A DNA stretch of 64,000 nucleotides from Amycolatopsis sp. WAC 01376 (GTDB lineage Bacteria > Actinomycetota > Actinomycetes > Mycobacteriales > Pseudonocardiaceae), in NCBI RefSeq assembly GCF_003947415.1, contig NZ_QHKL01000006.1, positions 620,001-684,000 on the forward strand, in the 5' to 3' direction. Position 1 is the first letter of the stretch. Each line of letters starts with the position of its first letter. A program made the translations under genes and the position numbers. This document shows, piece after piece, positions 54,647 through 63,004 of the stretch. Below the pieces are notes generated by a model. It did not search any database. It had not been told where the DNA came from and saw only the letters and a program-made list of their open reading frames with translations.

Positions 54647-55494
54647 CCCCGCTGGGTGCAGAAGATCGCGGTGCCGGGGAAGAGCTTGCCGCGCAACGGG
54701 CTCCACTGCCCCCAGGTGCGGGAGTGTCCCTCCGGCCAGGCGGGCTCGATGAGGTCCGTCAGCGCGAACCCGGCGTCGGCGAGCGCGCGGACGTAGTCGC
54801 CGACGGTGCGGTGGTACTCGACGTAGGTCGCGACGCCCTCTTCGTCGACCTCGACGTACGGCGTGCGGTCGAAGTACGGCTGGGTGACCGTGAGGCCCTG
54901 CGGACCGGGATCGTCGGGGAAGATCCAGCGCATCGGATGGGTCACCGAGAACACCCAGCGGGCACCCGGCTTGAGCACCCGGTGGACTTCGGCGAACACG
55001 ACATCCACCGATGCCACGAACGGGACCGCGCCGAAGGCCGAGCAGGCCGCGTCGAAGCTCGCGTCGGCGAACGGGAGCGACTCCGCCGTCGCCTGCACGA
55101 GCGGCACGGGGGTGCCGGTGCGCTCGTTGCCCTCCCTCGCGTGCCGCAGCATGCCCGCCGACAGATCGGTCGCGACCGCCTCGGCGCCCTGCGCGGCGAG
55201 CCAGCGCGAGCACGCCGCCTGCCCGCAGCCGATCTCCAGGATCCGCTTGCCGCCGACTTCACCCAGAAGTGCCACGTCGGCCTCGCGGACGCCCTCCGGG
55301 CACCAGACGAAGTCCGCGTCGCCGAGGAAGCCGCCGTGGGTCGCCTGGTAGTCGTCGGCGTCGGCGTCCCACCACGCCAGGTTCGCGGCCGTCGCCTCGG
55401 GAGCGGAAACCGCCCGGTAGGCGACCCCCGCGGTGCCGAGCCGCTCCTCGGCCTCTGCGTGCCGTTCGGGCTCGGTGGCGGACTGCTGGCTCAA
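54643..55494 (-). CDS. class I SAM-dependent methyltransferase
   Basis: A 283-residue methyltransferase. SAM-binding motif I is RILEIGCGQAACSRWLAAQG, motif II AVATDLSAGML, and the post-motif SLPFADASFDAACSAFGAVPF. A W-rich lead (NLAWWDADADDYQATHGGFLG) is common in a group of actinobacterial UbiE/MenG-like methyltransferases of unknown substrate. It is the first gene of a leftward operon with the two GNAT genes. Confidence 0.88.
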   Translation of the reverse strand: MSQQSATEPERHAEAEERLGTAGVAYRAVSAPEATAANLAWWDADADDYQATHGGFLGDADFVWCPEGVREADVALLGEVGGKRILEIGCGQAACSRWLAAQGAEAVATDLSAGMLRHAREGNERTGTPVPLVQATAESLPFADASFDAACSAFGAVPFVASVDVVFAEVHRVLKPGARWVFSVTHPMRWIFPDDPGPQGLTVTQPYFDRTPYVEVDEEGVATYVEYHRTVGDYVRALADAGFALTDLIEPAWPEGHSRTWGQWSPLRGKLFPGTAIFCTQRG

Positions 55495-55569
55495 ACCGAT
55501 ATCCTTTCCCCAGGTCAGGGCTTCGCGGGACAGTTTATCCGCCCGCCGTGATCGTGGGGGCGACCCTGA

Positions 55570-55599
55570 TTGTGCCGTGTACAGGGGGCCGCGTAGGAT
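55570..55599 (+). promoter_or_regulatory. candidate sigma-70 promoter of rpsA
   Basis: TTGTGC (55570-55575) and TAGGAT (55594-55599) are separated by 18 bp, upstream of a ~190-nt leader before rpsA. The leader contains no second credible gene. Long leaders are usual for rpsA. Confidence 0.5.
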
Positions 55600-55797
55600 A
55601 TCTGTTAGCGCAGTGGGTTCGCGCTGCTCTTTCCCCCGGTTCGCTCAGCGTCCGGGTCAGGGGGTCGCGCACCGGATGCGGTGATGCTCGCGGTCGTTCC
55701 CTGTGGACGTTTGCTTGTGTGGTCACCTCATGCCGGAGAGCCCATGGTGCACTAACCGCAAACCCACTACTTCCCATCCACCGGAGCAACCCGCCTA

Positions 55798-57306
55798 ATG
55801 ACGACCGACACCGCCACCGCCCCGACCGCCCCCACTGGGGCCCCGCAGGTCGCTATCAACGACATCGGGTCGGAGGAAGATTTCCTCGCAGCGATCGACA
55901 AGACGATCAAGTACTTCAACGATGGCGACATCGTCGAAGGAACCATCGTCAAGGTTGATCGTGACGAGGTCCTGCTCGACATCGGCTACAAGACCGAGGG
56001 TGTCATCCCCTCGCGCGAGCTCTCCATCAAGCACGATGTCGACCCGGCTGAGGTTGTCACCGTCGGCGATGAGGTCGAAGCCCTTGTCCTCCAGAAGGAG
56101 GACAAGGAAGGCCGTCTGATCCTGTCCAAGAAGCGTGCGCAGTACGAGCGCGCCTGGGGCACGATCGAGGAGCTCAAGGAGAAGGACGAGCCCGTCAAGG
56201 GCACCGTCATCGAGGTCGTCAAGGGCGGCCTCATCCTGGACATCGGCCTGCGCGGCTTCCTGCCGGCGTCGCTGGTCGAGATGCGCCGTGTGCGCGACCT
56301 GCAGCCGTACGTCGGCCGCGAGCTCGAGGCGAAGATCATCGAGCTGGACAAGAACCGCAACAACGTGGTCCTGTCCCGCCGCGCCTACCTGGAGCAGACC
56401 CAGTCCGAGGTGCGCAGCGAGTTCCTCAACGCGCTCGCCAAGGGTCAGGTCCGCAAGGGTGTCGTGTCGTCCATCGTCAACTTCGGTGCCTTCGTGGACC
56501 TGGGTGGCGTCGACGGCCTGGTGCACGTCTCCGAGCTGTCCTGGAAGCACATCGACCACCCGTCCGAGGTCGTCGAGGTCGGCCAGGAGGTCACGGTCGA
56601 GGTTCTGGACGTCGACATGGACCGCGAGCGCGTCTCGCTGTCGCTGAAGGCGACCCAGGAAGACCCGTGGCGTCAGTTCGCCCGCACCCACGCGATCGGC
56701 CAGATCGTGCCGGGCAAGGTCACCAAGCTCGTTCCGTTCGGTGCGTTCGTGCGCGTCGAAGAGGGCATCGAGGGCCTGGTGCACATCTCCGAGCTGGCCG
56801 AGCGCCACGTGGAGATCCCGGAGCAGGTCGTCCAGGTCAACGGCGACGTGATGGTCAAGGTCATCGACATCGACCTCGAGCGTCGTCGCATCTCGCTGTC
56901 GCTGAAGCAGGCGAACGAGGGCGTCACGCCGGAGACCGAGTTCGACCCCACTCAGTACGGCATGGCCGCCGAGTACGACGCCGAGGGCAACTACATCTAC
57001 CCCGAAGGCTTCGACCCGGACACCCAGGAGTGGCAGGAAGGCTTCGACAAGCAGCGTGAGGAGTGGGAGCGTCAGTACGCCGAGGCTCACACCCGCTACG
57101 AGGCTCACATGAAGCAGGTCGTCAAGGCCGCCGAGGCCGACGCCGAGGCCGCTGCGGACGCCGCGACCGGTGTCACTTCTTCCTCGAGCGACTCGGGCGA
57201 GCAGAGCTACACCTCCGCTCCGGCCGAGGCCAAGAGCGGTGGCACGCTCGCCAGCGACGAGCAGCTCGCGGCTCTCCGCGAGAAGCTCTCGGGCGGCGCT
57301 GCCTGA
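55798..57306 (+). CDS. rpsA: 30S ribosomal protein S1
   Basis: A 502-residue protein with four S1 RNA-binding repeats: DGDIVEGTIVKVDRDEVLLD (~40-110), VKGTVIEVVKGGLILDIGLRG (~125-190), RKGVVSSIVNFGAFVDLGGVDGLVHVSEL (~215-280) and PGKVTKLVPFGAFVRVEEGIEGLVHISEL (~300-370). An acidic, Ala/Glu-rich tail follows. This is the four-repeat actinobacterial form. It binds mRNA for translation initiation. GGAGCAA precedes the ATG. Codon use includes GTT/GCT codons rarer elsewhere, consistent with high expression. Confidence 0.98.
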   Translation: MTTDTATAPTAPTGAPQVAINDIGSEEDFLAAIDKTIKYFNDGDIVEGTIVKVDRDEVLLDIGYKTEGVIPSRELSIKHDVDPAEVVTVGDEVEALVLQKEDKEGRLILSKKRAQYERAWGTIEELKEKDEPVKGTVIEVVKGGLILDIGLRGFLPASLVEMRRVRDLQPYVGRELEAKIIELDKNRNNVVLSRRAYLEQTQSEVRSEFLNALAKGQVRKGVVSSIVNFGAFVDLGGVDGLVHVSELSWKHIDHPSEVVEVGQEVTVEVLDVDMDRERVSLSLKATQEDPWRQFARTHAIGQIVPGKVTKLVPFGAFVRVEEGIEGLVHISELAERHVEIPEQVVQVNGDVMVKVIDIDLERRRISLSLKQANEGVTPETEFDPTQYGMAAEYDAEGNYIYPEGFDPDTQEWQEGFDKQREEWERQYAEAHTRYEAHMKQVVKAAEADAEAAADAATGVTSSSSDSGEQSYTSAPAEAKSGGTLASDEQLAALREKLSGGAA

Positions 57307-57335
57307 TCCAGGCGCTCAGCCAGTAGCTGACAGAC

Positions 57336-57375
57336 AGCGGCCCCGGTCCTCCACGGACCGGGGCCGCTTTCTTTT
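57336..57375 (+). terminator. rho-independent terminator of rpsA
   Basis: AGCGGCCCCGGTCC pairs perfectly with GGACCGGGGCCGCT around the loop TCCAC and is followed by TTCTTTT, 30 bp after the rpsA stop. Confidence 0.93.
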
Positions 57376-57440
57376 CGCGTTTAGTCCTCCGGATGTGGTA
57401 CTTGGGCACGGCAAATACCGCATTTAGAGGACTAAACGCG
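57376..57440. repeat. 65-bp palindrome with 14-bp outer arms
   Basis: CGCGTTTAGTCCTC (57376-57389) pairs perfectly with GAGGACTAAACGCG (57427-57440). Inside, ATGTGGTA pairs with TACCGCAT with one mismatch. It begins directly after the rpsA terminator and ends 12 bp before the 3' end of the convergent small gene. It may terminate that gene or belong to the extragenic palindrome families. Confidence 0.7.
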
Positions 57441-57451
57441 GGGGGAGTGCG

Positions 57452-57676
57452 TCAGGAGGTGGCGGGCCGGACGGCCGGCACCCAGATGCGGTCGAGCGCG
57501 GCGGCGCGAGCCCTGCGACGGAGTCCGGCGAAGCTGTGCTTGGCGGGGACCAGGAGCGCGCTCAGCCACGTGCGCCGATATTCGGCGAGGGCCTCGGCCA
57601 CGGGACGATGGAGGACACAGTGCACCAGCCCCGGCGTTCCGAGCCGGTGCCGTCCGACGTGCTTACCGTCTGCCAT
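57452..57676 (-). CDS. small basic hypothetical protein
   Basis: A 74-residue protein starting MADGKHVGRHRLGTPGLVHC, rich in Arg, Leu and Ala and largely helical in character, with no recognised domain. The perfect GGAGGAAAG site just before the ATG at 57676 and the clean end next to a palindrome support a real gene. Function unknown. Confidence 0.55.
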   Translation of the reverse strand: MADGKHVGRHRLGTPGLVHCVLHRPVAEALAEYRRTWLSALLVPAKHSFAGLRRRARAAALDRIWVPAVRPATS

Positions 57677-57873
57677 CTTTCCTCCGTGTGGGCTACCTTC
57701 GCCGCGCACGGTACGCAATCAAGCTCCCGAAGCCGCGTAACCGCCCGGCGTGTCACCCATAAAGGTCGTGTAACGCGTCACTATGAACTTGCGTTTTGCA
57801 TCCGGCTGTGCCCGGTGTGGCCGTTCCGTGACCCTGGGCGGTCGGCCAGGGTCGCGCCACTAGGCTGACCGGC

Positions 57874-59058
57874 ATGCTGCGTGTGGGCCTGACCGGCGGA
57901 ATCGGCGCCGGAAAATCGACGGTGGCGGACCGGCTTTCCGAGCACGGCGCCGTCGTCATCGACTCCGACAAGATCGCCAGGGAGGTCGTCGAGCCGGGGA
58001 CGGCGGGGCTCGCCGAGCTCGTCGAGGCGTTCGGGGAAGACATCCTCGCCTCCGACGGTTCGCTCGATCGGGGCGCGCTCGCCGCCAAGGCGTTCGCCGA
58101 CGAGGAGTCCCGGAAGCGGTTGAACTCGATCGTCCATCCGAGGGTCGGCGCCAGGACCGCGGAGTTGATGGCGGCCGCGGCGCCGGACGCGATCATCGTC
58201 CACGACATCCCGCTGCTGGTCGAAGGCGGGCTCGCGCCGATGTACCACCTCGTCGTCATGGTCGACGCGCCGGAGGAGGTCCGCGTCCGCCGTCTGGTCG
58301 AGGCGCGGGGCATGGCCGAGACCGACGCGCGTGCCCGGATCAAGGCGCAGGCGACGACCGATCAGCGCCGGGCCGTTGCCGACGTCTGGTTCGACAACAG
58401 CGGAGCGCCCGACATCGTGCTCGCCGACGTCGACGCGTTGTGGGCGGACAGGCTGACCCCGTTCGAGGCGAACGTGCGGCTCCGCAAGCCGCGTGCGCCG
58501 ATGTCGCCGAAGATCGCGCCGTACGACGAGACCTGGCCGGTGCAGGCCGAGCGGGCGCTCGCGCGGATCCGTGTGGTGACCGGTGACGACGCCGTGCGGG
58601 TCGATCACATCGGTTCGACCTCCGTGCCGGGGCTGCCCGCCAAGGACATCCTCGACCTCCAGCTGACGGTGTCCACTTTGGACAAGGCTGATGAGCTGGC
58701 CGAACGGCTGTCCGACGCCGGGTTCCCGCGCGCGGAAGGCGAATGGTTCGACGACGCGCACGGCGAAGAGGGGACTTGGCCGAAGCGGTTCCACTTCGGT
58801 GGCGATCCGCGCCGCCCGGCCAACCTGCACGTCCGTTCCCAGGAGACACCGGCATGGCGGCTCGCGCTGCTGTTCCCGGAATGGCTGCGGCGGAACCCGG
58901 ACGAACGCGACGCCTACGCCGCGGTCAAGAACGCCATGGCCGCGAAGCACGCCGGCGACGGGACTGTCGAGCAGTACACCGACGAGAAGCAGTTCTGGGT
59001 CGACGCGGCCTTCACGCGGGCCGACGCCTGGGCCGAGTCGACCGGCTGGACCCCGTAA
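57874..59058 (+). CDS. coaE: dephospho-CoA kinase fused to GrpB/UPF0157 domain
   Basis: A 394-residue fusion. Residues 1-~195 are dephospho-CoA kinase: P-loop GLTGGIGAGKST, DSDKIAREVV, VHDIPLLVEGG, and lid RRLVEARG. It makes the last step of CoA synthesis. Residues ~210-390 are a GrpB/UPF0157 nucleotidyltransferase-like domain (VRVDHIGSTSVPGLPAKDILDLQ). This fusion is characteristic of actinobacterial CoaE (as Rv1631). It follows rpsA as in Mycobacterium. Confidence 0.95.
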   Translation: MLRVGLTGGIGAGKSTVADRLSEHGAVVIDSDKIAREVVEPGTAGLAELVEAFGEDILASDGSLDRGALAAKAFADEESRKRLNSIVHPRVGARTAELMAAAAPDAIIVHDIPLLVEGGLAPMYHLVVMVDAPEEVRVRRLVEARGMAETDARARIKAQATTDQRRAVADVWFDNSGAPDIVLADVDALWADRLTPFEANVRLRKPRAPMSPKIAPYDETWPVQAERALARIRVVTGDDAVRVDHIGSTSVPGLPAKDILDLQLTVSTLDKADELAERLSDAGFPRAEGEWFDDAHGEEGTWPKRFHFGGDPRRPANLHVRSQETPAWRLALLFPEWLRRNPDERDAYAAVKNAMAAKHAGDGTVEQYTDEKQFWVDAAFTRADAWAESTGWTP

Positions 59059-59064
59059 GCCTGG

Positions 59065-60585
59065 TCAGACCCGGAATTCCCGCAGGCCCGGCCACGCCGT
59101 CGCCCAGGCTTCGGTGTGGCCGGTGACCAGCCAGATCGGCATCCCGCGGCTCACGTTGCGGACGCCTGCCGCGTTGTCCACGCGGGCGACGATCCGGGCG
59201 TCGGTGAACGAACGCAGCAGCCGCGCGGGATCGGGCCCGACGAACAGGACACTGTCCGCGGTCTCCGGCGGGTGCCCGAAGTACCAGAAACCCCGGCTGG
59301 GGCTGTACACGGCGGGCAGCCCGTAGTCGGCGCCGTACCGGTCCAGCGCGCCGGCCTGCCAGTACCCGGCCGTGACGAGTGTGGTGCGCTCCCGCTGTTC
59401 CGGCGGGAGCCGGTGATAGGCGTCCGCGACCGAACGGGCGAGGTCCGGCCAGCCGATCTCCTCCAGCGCGTACGCCGGGCGCGGTACGTCCCGGCCTTCC
59501 GCGAGCCAGGCCGCGGGCCACACCGGCAACGCGTAGGGGAGGGTGTACAGCGCGGAAAGCAGGAACACCGGCCAGGTCGGGACCCAGCGGAACCATCGGG
59601 ACGGCTTCACCTGTCCGAAATGGACGGCCGCACCCGCCCAGAGGACGCCGAACATGCCCGCCGCGTAGTAGTACCGGCCGTTGGACAGGATGAAGAGCGC
59701 GATCACGCCGATGGCGGTCCAGCCGAGGAACCGGAACTCGCGCATCCTCGCCGAGAACAGCAGGACCCAGAGTCCATAAAGGACGCCGACGACGCCGCCG
59801 CCGAGCCCGGCGCCGGTCAGCAGGGCGGGCAAGAAGCCGGCGCGGCCGCTCCAGCCGCCGGTGGTCTCGTGGGCGATGACGTCGCCCATCTCCAGTTGCG
59901 GCCAGTCGTTCGCGGCCTGCCACCAGAGGGTGGGCACGAGGGAGAGCGCGGCGATACCCGCGCCGATCCAGAGTTTGGGCCTGCGCAAGAGATCCCGCGG
60001 CCCGAAGACCAGGATCGCGATCCCGGCGGCGACCCAGAACGTCGCGACGAGGAGCTTGACGTTGAGTGCGACGGCGGTCGCCACGCCCAGCCACAGCAAC
60101 AAGTTGTCGTCGCGCGTCCGCATCCAGCGCACGAGCAGCCACACGATGAGTGCCCACAGGGCCGGGTCGATCGTCGAGGTGGCCAGGTAGTGCCCGCTGC
60201 CGAGGAACTGTCCGCAGATCGCGTACGCGGCGGCGGCGCGGGTCTGCGCCCGGCGATCCCCGCCCATCTCGTAGGCGATGAGCCCGGTGAACACCACACC
60301 GGCGGCCGTCGCGAGGACGGCGGGGAGCCGGAAGACGAAGACGTTGCCCGGTGCGAGCGAATCCATCAGCAGAGCCAGGAACGGGAGCACCGGCGGCTGG
60401 TCGGCGTACCCCCAGGCCAGCCTCTTGCCGGCGGAGAGGAAGTACAGTTCGTCGCCGAAGTAGCCGTACCGCCACGCCGTCGCCAGCAGGGCCGCCGCGG
60501 CCGCGGCGGCGAGCAACGCCACCGGGAGCCGGGCGAACGCCGCGCCGGACACGGTCGGTGTTTCGGCCGCGTGGGCGGCTTCCAT
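59065..60585 (-). CDS. GT39-type membrane glycosyltransferase (copy 1)
   Basis: A 506-residue polytopic membrane protein of the ArnT/PMT-like glycosyltransferase superfamily. The first extracytoplasmic loop holds the diagnostic acidic motif YGYFGDELYFLSAG, followed by WGYADQPPVLPFLA and SGHYLATSTIDPALW. About ten helices follow, and a soluble C-terminus ends GMPIWLVTGH...W. It would transfer a sugar from a polyprenyl-phosphate donor to an envelope acceptor. The ATG at 60585 follows GCGAGGA. It is a paralogue of the next gene and convergent with coaE. Confidence 0.85.
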   Translation of the reverse strand: MEAAHAAETPTVSGAAFARLPVALLAAAAAAALLATAWRYGYFGDELYFLSAGKRLAWGYADQPPVLPFLALLMDSLAPGNVFVFRLPAVLATAAGVVFTGLIAYEMGGDRRAQTRAAAAYAICGQFLGSGHYLATSTIDPALWALIVWLLVRWMRTRDDNLLLWLGVATAVALNVKLLVATFWVAAGIAILVFGPRDLLRRPKLWIGAGIAALSLVPTLWWQAANDWPQLEMGDVIAHETTGGWSGRAGFLPALLTGAGLGGGVVGVLYGLWVLLFSARMREFRFLGWTAIGVIALFILSNGRYYYAAGMFGVLWAGAAVHFGQVKPSRWFRWVPTWPVFLLSALYTLPYALPVWPAAWLAEGRDVPRPAYALEEIGWPDLARSVADAYHRLPPEQRERTTLVTAGYWQAGALDRYGADYGLPAVYSPSRGFWYFGHPPETADSVLFVGPDPARLLRSFTDARIVARVDNAAGVRNVSRGMPIWLVTGHTEAWATAWPGLREFRV

Positions 60586-60674
60586 CCATTCCTCGCAGAT
60601 CCCTCGGGTGCCGGTCCTCTCGCACCTTACGTGCCACCGGCGTGGCGCGTCGGTCGTGAGAGGACCGGCGAGGC

Positions 60675-62207
60675 TCAGAAGCCCCAGTCCGCGAGCTTCG
60701 GCCAGATCGTGTCCCAGGGCCCGTTCCGGCCGGTGGCCAGCCAGATTTTCATGCCCTGACTCACGTTCTGGATCCCCGCCCGGTTGTCGAGCGCGCCGAC
60801 CTCGCGCACTCGCGTGAAGTACGGCACAAGTCCCGAAGGGTCGTTCCCGACGAACAGGATGTCGCGTGCCGATTCCGGCGGCCTCGGCAGCGTCACGTAG
60901 CCGCGGTTCGGGCTCGACGGCGACGGAAGCCCGAGCTCCGGTCCATAGTGGTCGATCGCACTGGCCTGCCAGTACCTCGCCGCGATGATGCCCGTATGGG
61001 GTGGATCGGGAGCGGCCCGGTACGCCTGTGCCACCGACTCCGTGATCTCCCGCCAGCCGATCTCCTCGTCGGCGAAGATCGGCCGCACCCACTCCGGGGC
61101 GGTCGCCATGGCCGACCGCGGAAGGATCGGAAGCGCCTGTGGGATCGCGATCACCGCCGCCACCAGGTACACCGGCCAGGTGGCGATCCAGCGCCAGTAC
61201 TTCGACGCCCGGCCCGCTTCGATCTCCACCGCCGCGGCGGCGAACAGCGGGGCGAACATTCCCGCCGCATAGTAGTAACGGCCGTTCGCCAGCAGGAACA
61301 CCGCGAGCACGCCGAGTGCCGTCCACCCCAGGAACCGGTACGGCCGCAGGCGTTCGGATCGCAGCAGCCGCCACAGTCCGTAGCAGACCAGGATCATCCC
61401 GATCGGCACGCCCGCGCTCATCACCAAGGTCGGGACGAACGTGGCCCGCCCGCCCCAGCCTGCCGAGACCTCTCGCGAGATCGCCGCGCCCATCGTCAGC
61501 TGTGGCCAGCCGTTGGCCGCCTGCCACACGAGGGTGGGCGCGATCATCGCGGCGGCGATCAGCGCGCCGAGCCAGAGCGCCGGACGGCGGAGGAGATCGC
61601 GGGGACCGAAGGCCACCGCGGCGACCAGCGCGACGATCCAGAACGCCCCGATGAGGAACTTCGTGTTCAGCGCGAATCCGGTCGCCACGCCGCTCCAGAT
61701 CAGGAGCCTGTCCGCGCGGATCCGGACCCATCGGACGAGCAGCCAGAGCAGCAGCGTCCACAGGAACGGGTCGATCGTGCTGGTCGCCAGGTAGTGCCCG
61801 CTGCCGAGCATCTGGAGGGACACCGCGAAGGCCGCCGCCGCGATCATCTGCGCCCTGCGGCCGCCGCCCAGTTCCCTGGTGATCAAGGCGGTGAGCACGA
61901 CGCCCGCGACCATCGCCAGCATCGCCGGGATCCGCAGGACGAACGGAGAATCGGCGCCGAACGTGTCCATCAGGCACGCCAGGAGCGGCAACAACGGCGG
62001 CTGGTCGGCATACCCCCAGTCCAGATGCCGACCGGCCGCCAGGAAGTACAGCTCGTCGCCGAAGTAGCCGTAGCGGCCGGCCGTCGCCGCTAGTACCGCT
62101 CCCATCGCCCCGGCGATCGCCAGCACCGGTGCCCTGGCGAACGGCGCGACTTCCGTGCGTTCCCGCTCACCGGACCGTTCCCGGAGTCCCTCGGTCTCGA
62201 TGACCAC
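60675..62207 (-). CDS. GT39-type membrane glycosyltransferase (copy 2)
   Basis: A ~510-residue paralogue of the gene at 59065, colinear throughout: YGYFGDELYFLAAG, WGYADQPPLLPLLA, GSGHYLATSTIDPFLW, and the same C-terminal GMKIWLATG. Start is uncertain: the GTG at 62207 with AGAGGGGG ahead gives a lead like copy 1; the GTG at 62237 and ATG at 62324 are alternatives. The two genes are in tandem and probably modify the same class of cell-surface acceptor. Confidence 0.85.
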   Translation of the reverse strand: MVIETEGLRERSGERERTEVAPFARAPVLAIAGAMGAVLAATAGRYGYFGDELYFLAAGRHLDWGYADQPPLLPLLACLMDTFGADSPFVLRIPAMLAMVAGVVLTALITRELGGGRRAQMIAAAAFAVSLQMLGSGHYLATSTIDPFLWTLLLWLLVRWVRIRADRLLIWSGVATGFALNTKFLIGAFWIVALVAAVAFGPRDLLRRPALWLGALIAAAMIAPTLVWQAANGWPQLTMGAAISREVSAGWGGRATFVPTLVMSAGVPIGMILVCYGLWRLLRSERLRPYRFLGWTALGVLAVFLLANGRYYYAAGMFAPLFAAAAVEIEAGRASKYWRWIATWPVYLVAAVIAIPQALPILPRSAMATAPEWVRPIFADEEIGWREITESVAQAYRAAPDPPHTGIIAARYWQASAIDHYGPELGLPSPSSPNRGYVTLPRPPESARDILFVGNDPSGLVPYFTRVREVGALDNRAGIQNVSQGMKIWLATGRNGPWDTIWPKLADWGF

Positions 62208-62346
62208 GGGTATCCGCCCCCTCTCGATCGGTTTCACCCGTGATCGAGAGTCCCGCGTGGGCGGCTTCCCGGGAATCCGTCGGCCGGTCGGGATCCGCTC
62301 ATCGAAGGGATGAGGCGGAATCAACCGAACGATGGATGACGGCCGG

Positions 62347-62862
62347 TCAGTGCCGCCGCCAGCCGAGTGTGATGTCCTTTGTGGACAGCCAGTCGCGCAG
62401 GTCGTGGCCGTGGGAGGCCAGCCCGTCGACGGTCGTGTGGCTGACCCCGAGCGCCCGTTCGCCGTCGGCGGGGGAGAGCAGCCCGCCGGTGACCGCGGCG
62501 AGGAGTTCGTCGGTGTCGATCACCTGGACGGATTTCTTGTCTCGCAGGACGAGGTCCAGATAGAGATCGGTGGCGACCCAGACGCCGTCCTCTCGGCGGA
62601 CGTCGACGACGTCGAGATAGAAGTCCTGATCGCGTTCGTGGCCGGGGTTGAACCAGAAATCGGTGATCCGGAGGCCGAGTTCCGGCAGCAGCCAGGACTC
62701 GATGTAGTGGAACTGTCGCCGCCCAGGGGCAGGCCGCGCCATGTAGAGGCCAAAGGGCTCTTCGCGGTACTCGTCGACGTCCCTCACGACGCCCTTCGGA
62801 TCGGTGTTGGTCTTCGCGGCCGGGTCGAAGTACTCGACCTTGGGCGGGTGCAGCGCGGTCAT
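62347..62862 (-). CDS. DUF402 family protein
   Basis: A 171-residue protein. The DUF402 core reads DVDEYREEPFGLYMARPAPG, WLLPELGLRITDFWFNPGHE and DFYLDVVDVRREDGVWVATDLYLDL, with the acidic residues that bind metal and nucleotide in this family (nucleoside phosphatase-like/FAU-1-like fold). The ATG at 62862 gives MTALHPPKVEYFDP. Its place near coaE parallels Rv1632c in Mycobacterium. Confidence 0.85.
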   Translation of the reverse strand: MTALHPPKVEYFDPAAKTNTDPKGVVRDVDEYREEPFGLYMARPAPGRRQFHYIESWLLPELGLRITDFWFNPGHERDQDFYLDVVDVRREDGVWVATDLYLDLVLRDKKSVQVIDTDELLAAVTGGLLSPADGERALGVSHTTVDGLASHGHDLRDWLSTKDITLGWRRH

Positions 62863-63004
62863 GCGCCCATCTTGGAAGGCGCCGACGCCCGCGAACACCG
62901 CCCAACCGGGTGGACGATCACGGTTTCGCGGTTCCGGGGGAGTAGCGCCGCAGGGCCGGATAAGGTGCGCTGGTTCGGCCATAAGGGTGAGTGGGAGTCA
63001 AAGT

